From: Sphingobacterium bambusae
Lineage (GTDB): Bacteria > Bacteroidota > Bacteroidia > Sphingobacteriales > Sphingobacteriaceae
Direction of reading: 5' to 3'
Length of the DNA stretch: 64,000 nucleotides
Assembly (NCBI RefSeq): GCF_033955345.1
Contig: NZ_CP138332.1
Location: forward strand, 2,356,001-2,420,000
The position numbers were made by a program, and so were the translations under genes. The notes under the pieces are model-generated. The model had not been told where the DNA came from. It saw nothing but the letters and a program-made list of their open reading frames with translations, and did not search any database. Shown here one piece after another: positions 52,767 to 61,256 of this stretch (position 1 is its first letter; each line of letters begins with the position of its first letter).

Positions 52767-53195
52767 TTATTTATCCGCTATGACAGTTTTCATCTGCGCT
52801 TTGGCAATGATTTCACCCTCTAATTTAGTAATAATTTCTACTAAAGTGACACCCATAAACTCCTGGATAATACGGATCTCCGTAAAAACCTCCTGATCGA
52901 CATTCGGCAAAGCGAAAATTTCCACCTGCTGCATGGAACCAATATACCCTGTAGGCGCAGGCTCCCCTTTTAAAAAATACCCAAAACCGGTGTGTAACGC
53001 CACAGATTGCGCCATGTGTTCCAACAGGCCACTCTCCTGCAACTCCTCGCCCTCAACAAAAAGAATATCGTTGTTTACCAAAAGTGAAGCAACAAGATGA
53101 TCGCCCCCATACGAAACCAAGGACGACACCATCACCATGGGCGCTCTTTGGGGAATGAGCCCCAACAACTGCTCAGCAACGATGGGTAAATTCAT
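52767..53195 (-). CDS. ApeP-like hotdog dehydratase subunit (copy 1)
   Basis: 142 aa from the ATG at 53195, which overlaps the DarB stop by 1 bp (TGATG). The frame extends to 53252 only through DarB coding sequence. It has the same plan as copy 2: LIPQRAPMVMVSSLV, FVEGEELQESGLLEHMAQSV with the Glu, and no catalytic His. LPHR reads IPQR here. Two ApeP-like copies could serve different chain lengths or the two halves of the molecule. Confidence 0.82.
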   Translation of the reverse strand: MNLPIVAEQLLGLIPQRAPMVMVSSLVSYGGDHLVASLLVNNDILFVEGEELQESGLLEHMAQSVALHTGFGYFLKGEPAPTGYIGSMQQVEIFALPNVDQEVFTEIRIIQEFMGVTLVEIITKLEGEIIAKAQMKTVIADK

Positions 53196-54328
53196 CAGCA
53201 CACTGTTAGATAAGCATAGGCGTAAGTAAAGCGCGCACTCTCTGGCACGCAAAGCATAATACGCTGCCCCTTTTGTAGGCGTCCACTATGGAACAACTCC
53301 TCCAACATCAGATACACTGAACCGGCACCGACATTACCTACATCACGCAAATTCATATACCATTTCTCGCGCGTAATCTCGATACCTGCTTCGGCGAAAC
53401 CCTGATAGAGCCCATCAACAAAATAATGGGAAGAAACATGTGGCAAGAGATAGTCAATATCATCAGGTGTTACGGCATGCTTATCCATCGCCATCTTCAT
53501 ACTTTCCACACCTTTTACCAAAATATGTTTGTCCAATAGCTTCGTATCTTGCTTAACGGCAAACACAGATTTTGAAAGCCATTCTTCCGAAGGAAAGTCT
53601 GAAAATGCTTTCAACTCACCATCCGCAGTTTTTTCTGCTCCGGCATACATACATACCTCGAGTTCATGCGCGTAAGAATAGCCTTCCATCCACTCAATCT
53701 TCAAGGATAAATTACCTCGTTGCACATCTTCCAACAAGAAAGCACCGGCACCATCGGAGAGCATCCATCTTAGAAAATCTTTGTTAAAACCTATTATAGG
53801 TTGTTCCTCGAGCTGCTTCAGGTTTTCCACTTCCTTATTAAAGTGGTCGGCCAGCATCCAAGATGACATGCGCTCAGATCCCGCGCATACTGCATTTTTC
53901 GTGTTGCCCGATTTCACCGACAGGTAGCCAAATTTAAGCGCATTCATTCCAGCACAACAATTTCCCGCCGCAGAATTTACTTCTAAATTTCTGTTCCCCA
54001 ACATACCGTGTACCATAACCGCATGAGAGGGCATTAGATAATCTGGAGACGAAGTTCCGCAGGAAAGTAGCTCCACATCGGTGGAACGAAAATCATCATC
54101 AAAAAGAGCACGTACCGCTTCAGCAGTCAACGCAGCATTGGTATGTGTAGGCTCGCCGGAAGGCGTAAGTGCATAGTAACGTGTTTTTATTCCGTTATTA
54201 CGCAACACAATACGACGCGCTTTCGATTCTTTATCATTAATCTTACCCAAATAACCTTCCATCTCCTCGTTATTGATGGGATCGTTAGGTAAAAATTTTG
54301 CTATTCTATTTATATAAACTTCGCTCAT
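53195..54328 (-). CDS. darB: DarB-type ketosynthase III of dialkylresorcinol synthesis
   Basis: 377 aa from the ATG at 54328, 1 bp after the DarA stop; an upstream ATG at 54373 lies inside darA. The KAS III triad is visible: Cys125 in NCCAGMNALKFG, His in LLPHVSSHYFVDGL and Asn in VGNVGAGSVYLML. DarB condenses two activated acyl chains and closes the ring to a cyclohexanedione in dialkylresorcinol synthesis. Its position next to DarA supports the name. Confidence 0.88.
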   Translation of the reverse strand: MSEVYINRIAKFLPNDPINNEEMEGYLGKINDKESKARRIVLRNNGIKTRYYALTPSGEPTHTNAALTAEAVRALFDDDFRSTDVELLSCGTSSPDYLMPSHAVMVHGMLGNRNLEVNSAAGNCCAGMNALKFGYLSVKSGNTKNAVCAGSERMSSWMLADHFNKEVENLKQLEEQPIIGFNKDFLRWMLSDGAGAFLLEDVQRGNLSLKIEWMEGYSYAHELEVCMYAGAEKTADGELKAFSDFPSEEWLSKSVFAVKQDTKLLDKHILVKGVESMKMAMDKHAVTPDDIDYLLPHVSSHYFVDGLYQGFAEAGIEITREKWYMNLRDVGNVGAGSVYLMLEELFHSGRLQKGQRIMLCVPESARFTYAYAYLTVC

Positions 54329-54329
54329 G

Positions 54330-55244
54330 TTAGATTCCTTCGTAATGCTGTCGTTCCTTTCTGTATTTAACAAAATACAAAAGAGGGTAAAGCAATAATT
54401 CTATCAGATAGACGATAGGGGATATCCCATAGATCGCAAACACGACATAGTACTTAAATATATTGACTAAGCGCTTGCGCTTACTGGGGTTGCGTAGAAT
54501 AAGGGACGACCATATTTTAAACATCCGATTCCCTTTCTGATCCATTGACACTAGAAAAAAACGATAGTCAATGGCACCATGCATTACCAACTCTTTCTGT
54601 AGACCTTCAAAAATACCCTTTTTTAGGTAAGGTAGAATAATTTTTCCGTATTTATCAGCAGTTTCTATCTCTTCATCGGATACACCAGGCTTCGGAAAGA
54701 TCCCATAAGGTCTTCGTTTCACACCCGAAAACATCCAATCAACGATCGTCACCACAGAGACCAAATTATGATGCCTATCGGTTAACGCAATATTTCCGAC
54801 AAGCTCCGCACCGACCTCTTGCAGTAGTACCTTCAGTTTGTCCTGCGCTAGGGCCCACATATTACGGCTGCCACTTACGGACACCACCGGCTTACCGTCC
54901 AATAGTTTATTCGCAAAGGCGCTCTTCAGAAATGAATTGATGGGTATAGAGGGCGTCAAGTACCAAACCTGATAATGTAAAACAATCAGATCATAGCTCT
55001 TCTCCAAAATGTGGGGAGCGGGCGGATGAATTTCCGCCGGTACTTGCTTGAATGTTTCGGGAAAGGTATTAAAGAAGGCTTCTGAGGTCCAGGGAAAGGG
55101 GAAGCTCTGCAGCATCTTAATTTCATAGAAATCAACTTCCACTTCCGTATCCTCTACAAATGGTTTTGCTATAGAAGCAGCAATCTGCTCCAACTGTCCC
55201 GATTGGGAGAAGTAAATAAAAAGTATCCTTTTCATGTGCGCCAT
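54330..55244 (-). CDS. darA: DarA-type dialkylresorcinol enzyme, flavodoxin-like
   Basis: 304 aa. The N-terminus ILFIYFSQSGQLEQIAASIA is a flavodoxin-like FMN loop, followed by VLHYQVWYLTPSIPINSFL and VVSVSGSRNMWALAQDKL. Proteins of this family are annotated as dialkylresorcinol condensing enzyme DarA; from the fold, an oxidation/aromatisation of the DarB product is expected. The C-terminal 60 residues are hydrophobic (YYVVFAIYGISPIVYLIELL), suggesting membrane association. The start could be Met4 (55235). It abuts the acyltransferase stop. Confidence 0.87.
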   Translation of the reverse strand: MAHMKRILFIYFSQSGQLEQIAASIAKPFVEDTEVEVDFYEIKMLQSFPFPWTSEAFFNTFPETFKQVPAEIHPPAPHILEKSYDLIVLHYQVWYLTPSIPINSFLKSAFANKLLDGKPVVSVSGSRNMWALAQDKLKVLLQEVGAELVGNIALTDRHHNLVSVVTIVDWMFSGVKRRPYGIFPKPGVSDEEIETADKYGKIILPYLKKGIFEGLQKELVMHGAIDYRFFLVSMDQKGNRMFKIWSSLILRNPSKRKRLVNIFKYYVVFAIYGISPIVYLIELLLYPLLYFVKYRKERQHYEGI

Positions 55245-56132
55245 TTACTTGTCCTGCCGTGCTCGCCAAAAATCGAAAAAGTTAAACCATTGCAGGGGGT
55301 ATCGTTTGAGTATATTCTCCACACTTTCGGTATATGCTACAAGATACGAATCCACATCACGACGCTTAACCTGCTGGGCACGGCGTGCATAGAGGTGGTA
55401 ATGCAGATTTTTTTCTTTCATAACGTACACGAAGATGACCGGAACAGCAAGCCTTGAGGCAATATGAAAAGGGCCTGCCGGAAACGTCGTCTTTTCTCCT
55501 AGCAAATTTCCTTCCAGTGTTTTTGATCCTTCGAAATAACGGTCGCCGGTAAAGCAGATCAACTCGTTATTAGACAACGCATCATTGATTTCAAACACGT
55601 GGGATAGATCATCCTTGATCTTGATATACTTTATCGAAGAGCCCCCAGAAATCCGTTCAATATATTCCTTGATGATCGTACGTTCTTGATCGACAGTGAC
55701 TAGGTTGATCTGAAAATTCAAATCTATGTCAGCAAAGAATTTTTCTGCGATTTCGAAATTACCGACATGAGCCGAAATCAATATCCCTCCGCGTTGATCA
55801 GCCAACGCTTCTTTTAAGGTATCTATGCCATCGAATTCGTAGGTGAAACGATCTCGCAACCCAGCCGAGATGGCAACTTTATCAATGATGGTTTGCCCAA
55901 AAACATAGTAAACACTATAAACAGCAAAAAATGCCCTCCACGCCGAGTATTGCTGCCGCTCACGTAGATAATAGTAAATAGCTTTAAAGCTTTTGGGATT
56001 GAAAAGGAAGTAATAAAAAGAGACAAAGACCAAGAGCAAATAAGCTGCCCTTACACCGACCTTTTTTATAAGAAATACAAATATTTTATAGCCAAGGAGT
56101 GTCCCTTTAGATTTTCCGTCCCATTGGCTCAT
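55245..56132 (-). CDS. LpxL/HtrB-like lipid acyltransferase
   Basis: 295 aa. An N-terminal membrane segment (KVGVRAAYLLLVFVSFYYFLF) precedes the LpxL-type domain with SAHVGNFEIAEKF (catalytic His) and later CFTGDRYFEGSKT and FPAGPFHIA. LpxL enzymes move acyl chains from ACP to lipid A. In flexirubin clusters this protein is the favoured candidate to join the aryl polyene acid to the dialkylresorcinol as an ester. It lies 8 bp after the ACP gene and immediately before darA. Confidence 0.88.
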   Translation of the reverse strand: MSQWDGKSKGTLLGYKIFVFLIKKVGVRAAYLLLVFVSFYYFLFNPKSFKAIYYYLRERQQYSAWRAFFAVYSVYYVFGQTIIDKVAISAGLRDRFTYEFDGIDTLKEALADQRGGILISAHVGNFEIAEKFFADIDLNFQINLVTVDQERTIIKEYIERISGGSSIKYIKIKDDLSHVFEINDALSNNELICFTGDRYFEGSKTLEGNLLGEKTTFPAGPFHIASRLAVPVIFVYVMKEKNLHYHLYARRAQQVKRRDVDSYLVAYTESVENILKRYPLQWFNFFDFWRARQDK

Positions 56133-56140
56133 CGTTATGT

Positions 56141-56392
56141 TTAGTTTTTAGCAGCGATTTTACGTTCTACCACGTCGTAAAAATCCTGAAACGTCACCAT
56201 TTCTGCAAAATCTGCCTCAACCAATTTAACACCAAAATTAGACTCCATGATAACCACCAAATCGACATAATCCAAGCTATCAAGGTCAAGCGATTCTTTC
56301 AAAGATGCATCTGGACTGATAACCTCCTCGTCTACCTCAAACTCCTCGATCAATATTTCGTTTATCTTTTGATGTATGCTCACCTTATTCAT
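56141..56392 (-). CDS. Acyl carrier protein
   Basis: 83 aa. The phosphopantetheine site is Ser39 in SLDLDSLDYVDLV. It overlaps the ketosynthase gene by 8 bp and directly precedes the LpxL-like acyltransferase and darA/darB, so it may carry the chain destined for the ester or the resorcinol. The other ACP is at 46443-46700. Confidence 0.92.
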   Translation of the reverse strand: MNKVSIHQKINEILIEEFEVDEEVISPDASLKESLDLDSLDYVDLVVIMESNFGVKLVEADFAEMVTFQDFYDVVERKIAAKN

Positions 56393-57611
56393 TATTAAAT
56401 TTCTTGACTACCAAAGCGGAATTGGTTCCTCCAAATCCGAAAGAGTTAGACAAATATATATCAAATTCTTGTTTTATTGTGCTGGAAACAAAATTTAATT
56501 CTTTAATATCCTCATCAGGTTCTTCCAGATTGATCGTCGGCGCGATAAAACCATGTTGCATCATCAATGTCGAGTAGACAATTTCCGATGAGCCAGCCAT
56601 CCAGCATTCATGACCCGTCATCGACTTCGTTGAACTCACATAGGGACGATTTCCGAAAACCTCCAATATTGCTTTTGCCTCATTCGCGTCGCCAATGGGC
56701 GTCGATGTTGCGTGCGCATTTATGTAATCCACTTCTTCCGGCTTTACACCCGCCTGTTTCAAGGCTCGTCGCATGGCCTTTGCAGGACCTTCGATGTTTG
56801 GTGTCGATATATGCCCCCCGTTGGAAGAGAACCCGTAGCCCATGACCTCCGCAATGATGGGCGCTCCTCTTTCGATCGCAGACTCGTAGCTTTCCAATAT
56901 GACGGTGGCGGCTCCTCCACTCGGCACCAACCCGGTACGTTTCTTGTCAAACGGACGAGATGCTGCTGCTGGATGATCGATATCTGTCGCAAACACGCCT
57001 AGTCCATCGAAACTAGCCATGGCATACGGATTGATTTCTTGCGCACCACCACAGATAATAAGATCCTGAAGTCCCTGTTGGATAAACATAAAACCAAGCC
57101 CAATCGCATGCGAACCACTGGCACATGCCGCGCTGATCGTCATGTTCACACCAGAAAGACCGAAAATAGTCGCCAAGTTCATGGTTACGGTGGAATTCAT
57201 CGACTTGAAAATTGCGCCGGAACCAATTAGTTGTGTATCTTTCTTCTCCCGAGCAATATCCGTTGCATCAATAATCGCCTTGGACACACTATCATTCCCG
57301 TAAAGGATCCCCACTTCCCGTTGCTGAAAATCATCCTCGCTGATACCGGCGTTGCGCAAGGCTTCCGTAGTAGCCATATACGCATACTCAGATTCCTCGC
57401 CCATACTAATTCGCTGACGACGACTTAACACCTTTTTCAAATCCGGCGCAGGCACCATTCCCGTCAAAGGAGATTTAAACCCGAAATCAAACCGGTCAGC
57501 ATCAACGACAATCCCGGACTTTCCTTCGAAAAGCGATTGTCTGACTTCCTCCAAGTTGGTTCCGATACAGGAGTAAATCCCCATACCTGTGATCACGACC
57601 CGTTTACGCAT
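56385..57611 (-). CDS. Beta-ketoacyl-ACP synthase, FabF-like (ApeO/ApeR type)
   Basis: 408 aa. Catalytic Cys163 is in TISAACASGSHAIG, His in NAHATSTPIGDANE and His in TKSMTGHECWMAGSSE. The last motif is unusual, with CW where most relatives have xGA. It is a full-length condensing enzyme, third gene of the operon, between FabG (8-bp gap) and ACP (8-bp overlap), the same grouping as in aryl polyene clusters. Confidence 0.93.
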   Translation of the reverse strand: MRKRVVITGMGIYSCIGTNLEEVRQSLFEGKSGIVVDADRFDFGFKSPLTGMVPAPDLKKVLSRRQRISMGEESEYAYMATTEALRNAGISEDDFQQREVGILYGNDSVSKAIIDATDIAREKKDTQLIGSGAIFKSMNSTVTMNLATIFGLSGVNMTISAACASGSHAIGLGFMFIQQGLQDLIICGGAQEINPYAMASFDGLGVFATDIDHPAAASRPFDKKRTGLVPSGGAATVILESYESAIERGAPIIAEVMGYGFSSNGGHISTPNIEGPAKAMRRALKQAGVKPEEVDYINAHATSTPIGDANEAKAILEVFGNRPYVSSTKSMTGHECWMAGSSEIVYSTLMMQHGFIAPTINLEEPDEDIKELNFVSSTIKQEFDIYLSNSFGFGGTNSALVVKKFNNE

Positions 57612-57619
57612 ACCTTCGC

Positions 57620-58351
57620 TTATGAATAGATTCCACCATTAATATTAATCACTTCGCCGGTAATATAGGCCGCCTTTTTCGAGGCCAAGAAACACACTAC
57701 ATCCGCCACTTCCTCTGCCTCTCCAAAACGGTTTAACGGAATCATCTTCACCAACTCCTGCTCATCCATATCTTTCGTCATCTCCGTCCGGATAAAGCCC
57801 GGGGCAACGGCATTAACCGTAATATTACGCTTGGCAACTTCCTGCGCCAATGCCTTCGTCGCTCCCACCACACCCGCCTTAGCGGCAGAGTAATTAACTT
57901 GTCCAGCCGTACCTTTAACACCAGACACCGACACAATGTTAATTATACGCCCATAGCGTTTACGTAACAACTTTTGCATAAAAAAGTTTGTCACATTGTA
58001 AAATCCCTGCAGCGAAGTATGGAGCACCGACGACCAGTCCTCGGGAGTCATCCACATAAAAAGGCCATCACGAGCTATGCCTGCATTGTTCACGATCACT
58101 TCCACAACCGCATCGGGATGCTGTTCCGTCCAAGCAGTTAATACGTCCAATACCGCTTTGCCATCGCCGACATCAAATTTCAGCATGTCTCCTGTGCCGC
58201 CCTCCGCCTCTATCAAGGCCAAGGTTTCTCTCGCAGCAACTTCATTGCCCTGATAGTTGATCAGGACATGATAGCCCAATTCGACAGCCAACTTTCTACA
58301 TATGGCTCGTCCTATACCTCGTGATCCGCCTGTTACTAATGCACTCTTCAT
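57620..58351 (-). CDS. 3-oxoacyl-ACP reductase (FabG/ApeQ type)
   Basis: 243 aa short-chain dehydrogenase. The NADPH-binding ALVTGGSRGIGRAICR is at the N-terminus, followed by NNAGIARDG, the catalytic Ser in IVSVSGVKGTAGQVNYSAAKAG with Tyr and Lys, and AVAPGFIRTEMT. It reduces the 3-oxo group after each condensation in polyene synthesis. It is the second gene of the operon, 2 bp after the ammonia-lyase stop. Confidence 0.92.
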   Translation of the reverse strand: MKSALVTGGSRGIGRAICRKLAVELGYHVLINYQGNEVAARETLALIEAEGGTGDMLKFDVGDGKAVLDVLTAWTEQHPDAVVEVIVNNAGIARDGLFMWMTPEDWSSVLHTSLQGFYNVTNFFMQKLLRKRYGRIINIVSVSGVKGTAGQVNYSAAKAGVVGATKALAQEVAKRNITVNAVAPGFIRTEMTKDMDEQELVKMIPLNRFGEAEEVADVVCFLASKKAAYITGEVININGGIYS

Positions 58352-58353
58352 AA

Positions 58354-59871
58354 TTACCGCATCAAATACTCTTTCACCTGCTGTATTGCGGGATAGAGCG
58401 GTTTGTCATCCGAAAAAGCGGGAATAATCTTCCTGATATCGTCATAGACCGCTTTCGTCTTTGAAGATACAAAATTCTGATAATTTAAAATATCTACAGC
58501 CTGCGCAATAGAAATCATCTGTATAGCCAACACCTCGAATGCGTTGACTACAACTTTATGTGCTATTACAGCGGCATTGGTCCCCATACTTACGATATCT
58601 TGATTGTCGTTATTGTTGGGAATACTATGGATATACATCGAGGTAGATAGCGTTTGATTCTCTGCGGTAGTCGATGTCGCGGTAAATTGAGCACCTTGCA
58701 TCCCAAAATTAAAGCCTAGTTTCCCCATATTAACGAAAGGAGGCAATATCTCGTTGATCTTCGTATTCATTAGATAATTCAGTTGTCGTTCGGACAACAT
58801 TGTCAAGCGGGTGATGGCCAACTTAAGCTTATCCATTTCGAGCGAAATGTAGTCGCCATGGAAGTTCCCTCCATGATAAACATTCTTATCTTCCACCGAA
58901 ATAATGGGATTATCGCTTACCGAGTTAAGTTCGTCTTCCAAGATTTTCCCTACTTGTGTGATCGTTTCCAATACAGGACCCAAAATCTGGGGCACACAGC
59001 GTAAAGAATAGTATTCTTGCACCTTCTCCTTAAAAATCTCTTCTTGGTTATTGCCGGAATAGAGATCCTCTTCTCGCTTTTTGATGAGCATACTGTCCTG
59101 CAGGTGCTCCCGCATGCGCGCGGCAATTTCCTGCTGTCCGTGGTGCAACTTTACGCCATTCAGCGTCTCTGAATAATGATCATCGTGAGCTTTCACCAAT
59201 TCGTTCATGGTACAGGAGAGCCAAATAGACCAATCCAAGAGCTTGCGTGCATGAAAATAGTTGACTAAACCCACACCTGTCATAACCGAGGTACCGTTGA
59301 TCAAGGAAAGCCCTTCACGTACCACCACCTTGATCGGCTCGAGGCCCAATTCCGAAAATACATCTGCCGTTGGCCGACGTACACCCTGATAAAGCACCTC
59401 TCCTTCACCGATAAGAACCAAAGCTAGGTGAGCCAACTGCACCAAGTCGCCACTAGCACCGACACCACCATGTGCAAAAATCACGGGAGTCACCCCTTTA
59501 TTAATAAAGTCCTGCAACAGGTCGACCACGCTTCTATGTACGCCGCTCTTTCCTTTAGAAATATTCGTCAGACGCGTCAACATCGCCGCTTTCACCTGCA
59601 ACGGAGCTAGTAAATCTCCTGTTCCGGCTGCATGGCTACGAATCAAGTTGTACTGCAGCTGATGCGTATCTTCATCCTTTATGCGGTATTGTGCCATCGG
59701 TCCGAAACCAGTATTTACGCCATAAATCACCTTATTGGCGGCGAACTCTTTCAAAAACAAATGGCTTTTTTCTATAATATCGATTACCTCAGGCTGTACA
59801 TCAAGCGGTTGTCCATCAAACAACACTTCATATATCTGGGATAACGTGAGCTTTTTATCAACTGAAATCAT
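58354..59871 (-). CDS. Tyrosine ammonia-lyase (aromatic amino acid lyase)
   Basis: 505 aa. The MIO-forming triad is Ala139-Ser140-Gly141 in GGVGASGDLVQLAH. The catalytic Tyr50 is in VIYGVNTGFGPMAQY. His80 in NLIRSHAAG is the position that selects tyrosine over phenylalanine in known lyases. The whole sequence closely resembles Flavobacterium tyrosine ammonia-lyase as I remember it. It makes 4-coumarate from tyrosine, the aryl starter of flexirubin. It is the first gene of the operon. A histidine ammonia-lyase (hutH) role is unlikely, because no other hut gene is present. Confidence 0.92.
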   Translation of the reverse strand: MISVDKKLTLSQIYEVLFDGQPLDVQPEVIDIIEKSHLFLKEFAANKVIYGVNTGFGPMAQYRIKDEDTHQLQYNLIRSHAAGTGDLLAPLQVKAAMLTRLTNISKGKSGVHRSVVDLLQDFINKGVTPVIFAHGGVGASGDLVQLAHLALVLIGEGEVLYQGVRRPTADVFSELGLEPIKVVVREGLSLINGTSVMTGVGLVNYFHARKLLDWSIWLSCTMNELVKAHDDHYSETLNGVKLHHGQQEIAARMREHLQDSMLIKKREEDLYSGNNQEEIFKEKVQEYYSLRCVPQILGPVLETITQVGKILEDELNSVSDNPIISVEDKNVYHGGNFHGDYISLEMDKLKLAITRLTMLSERQLNYLMNTKINEILPPFVNMGKLGFNFGMQGAQFTATSTTAENQTLSTSMYIHSIPNNNDNQDIVSMGTNAAVIAHKVVVNAFEVLAIQMISIAQAVDILNYQNFVSSKTKAVYDDIRKIIPAFSDDKPLYPAIQQVKEYLMR

Positions 59872-59917
59872 CTATTTACTCGTTGTTTTCTAATTTTAGA
59901 TTAAGGTCAAAAAAGCA

Positions 59918-59925
59918 CAAATATA
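59918..59925 (-). promoter_or_regulatory. Candidate -7 box of the flexirubin operon
   Basis: The minus strand reads TATATTTG, matching TAnnTTTG, about 47 bp before the ammonia-lyase ATG. A second match, TACTTTTG, lies at 59958-59965. Neither has a clear TTG at 19-21 bp, so the choice is uncertain. Confidence 0.4.
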
Positions 59926-59930
59926 ACTCT

Positions 59931-59938
59931 TACATTTG
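59931..59938 (+). promoter_or_regulatory. Candidate -7 box of the halogenase-like gene
   Basis: TACATTTG matches TAnnTTTG on the plus strand, with a leader of about 50 nt to the ATG at 59995. It faces away from the minus-strand box at 59918-59925, 5 bp apart. No -33 TTG is evident. Confidence 0.4.
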
Positions 59939-59954
59939 TGTCATATTTAGACAC
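59938..59954. promoter_or_regulatory. Dyad in the divergent pigment promoter, candidate operator
   Basis: GTGTC, 7 bp, GACAC. It starts at the last base of the plus-strand -7 box and covers the expected start site. It could bind a dimeric regulator acting on both directions; no regulator gene is adjacent. Confidence 0.35.
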
Positions 59955-59994
59955 CTGCAAAAGTAATATATTTTAGTAGTAATCCGTTACGCAT

Positions 59995-61254
59995 ATGAAT
60001 ATCGAAGAAGTAGATATTTTAATTATTGGCGCTGGCCCCTCCGGATCTGTTGCGGCGGGATATCTCCAACAGCGAGATATACGTATTAAAGTTATTGAGA
60101 AATCCAATTTCCCAAGGCTGGTTGTTGGCGAGAGCCTCATCCCGCGGGTGATGGATCATTTCGATGAGGCAGGATTGCTCCCGGCCCTGCAATCGCAAAA
60201 CTTTCAGAAGAAGCCCGGCGCACGTTTTATCCGAGGCGAAGTGATCAGCATTTTTGATTTCAGCAACAAATTTGGGGAAGGTTGGGATTACACTTGGCAA
60301 ATACCACGCGCAGACTTCGATTTGGTCATGGCACAAGAGCTACAAAGAAAAGGAGTGGATATAGCCTTTGAGACGGCTTTAGTTGATATCACGTTTGATG
60401 GCAGCACATCGCTATCAACGCTTGAGGATAAATACGGAAATCGTTCGCAGGTACGCGCTAAGTTTGTCATTGATGCCAGCGGATATGGACGTGTATTGCC
60501 GAGGTTATTGCAACTGGATAAACCCTCGCAGCTGAATCCACATTCGGCGATATTCTCGCATGTGGAAGACATCAACCGACCGGAAGGCATAGAGGGTACG
60601 CAAATATCCTTCGACGTATTGAACACCGAGGTTTGGCTATGGGTTATTCCGTTCTCCAATGGACGCACAAGCCTTGGCATTGTTGCTGATACGGCTTTCA
60701 TCGAGCAGCTGAAGGGTGATGCCGGTACAACGGAAGCACTCAAAAAAGCGATATCATTATCTGATTTTTACGTAAAGCGCTTCGCCAATACCACTTTTGA
60801 GTTTGAACCCGTACACCTCAAAAATTATTCGGCAGCGGTAACCAAAATGTATGGTGATGGATTTGCACTCACTGGAAATAGCTCAGAATTTTTGGATCCT
60901 GTTTTTTCATCTGGTGTTTGTTTCGCTACCGAATCGGGCATTCTGGCGGCAAAGCTTGCGTTTCGGCAGCTGCAGGGGGAATCCATAGATTGGCAAGTTG
61001 ATTTTGCTGACTACATGCAACGAGGAATCGATGTATTTACCACCTACGTTAAAGAGTGGTACACTGGAAATCTGCAGACCTTGTTTTTCCATCGCCCAGA
61101 AAACCAAGATGTCAAACGGAAAATATGTGCCGTCTTAGCGGGTTATGTTTGGAACGAAGAAAATCCTTTTGTCAAGAAGCATGACCGTGTGATTCGTACG
61201 ATGGCCTACATGCTAGAAAACAACCAAACATTTTCACACGAGCATATCGACTAA
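59995..61254 (+). CDS. FAD-dependent halogenase-like monooxygenase (tryptophan-halogenase family)
   Basis: 419 aa. The FAD-binding motif is ILIIGAGPSGSVAAGYL (Gly12, Gly14, Gly17). The sequence VWLWVIP (Trp214, Trp216, Ile218, Pro219) fits the WxWxIP motif of flavin-dependent halogenases. NFPRLVVGESLIP after the Rossmann fold is also family-typical. The catalytic Lys of tryptophan halogenases is not obvious, so hydroxylation remains possible. Some flexirubins are chlorinated on the aryl ring, which fits this gene. It diverges from the biosynthetic operon and shares its promoter region. Confidence 0.85.
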   Translation: MNIEEVDILIIGAGPSGSVAAGYLQQRDIRIKVIEKSNFPRLVVGESLIPRVMDHFDEAGLLPALQSQNFQKKPGARFIRGEVISIFDFSNKFGEGWDYTWQIPRADFDLVMAQELQRKGVDIAFETALVDITFDGSTSLSTLEDKYGNRSQVRAKFVIDASGYGRVLPRLLQLDKPSQLNPHSAIFSHVEDINRPEGIEGTQISFDVLNTEVWLWVIPFSNGRTSLGIVADTAFIEQLKGDAGTTEALKKAISLSDFYVKRFANTTFEFEPVHLKNYSAAVTKMYGDGFALTGNSSEFLDPVFSSGVCFATESGILAAKLAFRQLQGESIDWQVDFADYMQRGIDVFTTYVKEWYTGNLQTLFFHRPENQDVKRKICAVLAGYVWNEENPFVKKHDRVIRTMAYMLENNQTFSHEHID

Positions 61255-61256
61255 CA

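Larger units (their letters stand above)
33512..61254. other. Flexirubin-type (aryl polyene + dialkylresorcinol) biosynthetic gene cluster
   Basis: Twenty-eight minus-strand genes (33512-59871) and one divergent halogenase-like gene (59995-61254). Presence of a tyrosine ammonia-lyase, DarA, DarB, several ketosynthases, two ACPs, FabG, three hotdog dehydratases, a thioesterase, LolA-like and MMPL exporters and an LpxL-like acyltransferase defines the flexirubin class known from Flavobacterium and Chitinophaga. Fifteen junctions overlap and only two gaps exceed 11 bp (46701-46748, 34820-34963), indicating one long transcription unit starting before 59871. The chemical product is inferred, not seen. 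Confidence 0.88.

Noticed and set aside
58354..59871. Histidine ammonia-lyase (hutH) of histidine degradation
   Set aside because: No hutU, hutI or hutG nearby, the gene heads a flexirubin operon, and His80 plus overall likeness fit tyrosine ammonia-lyase.
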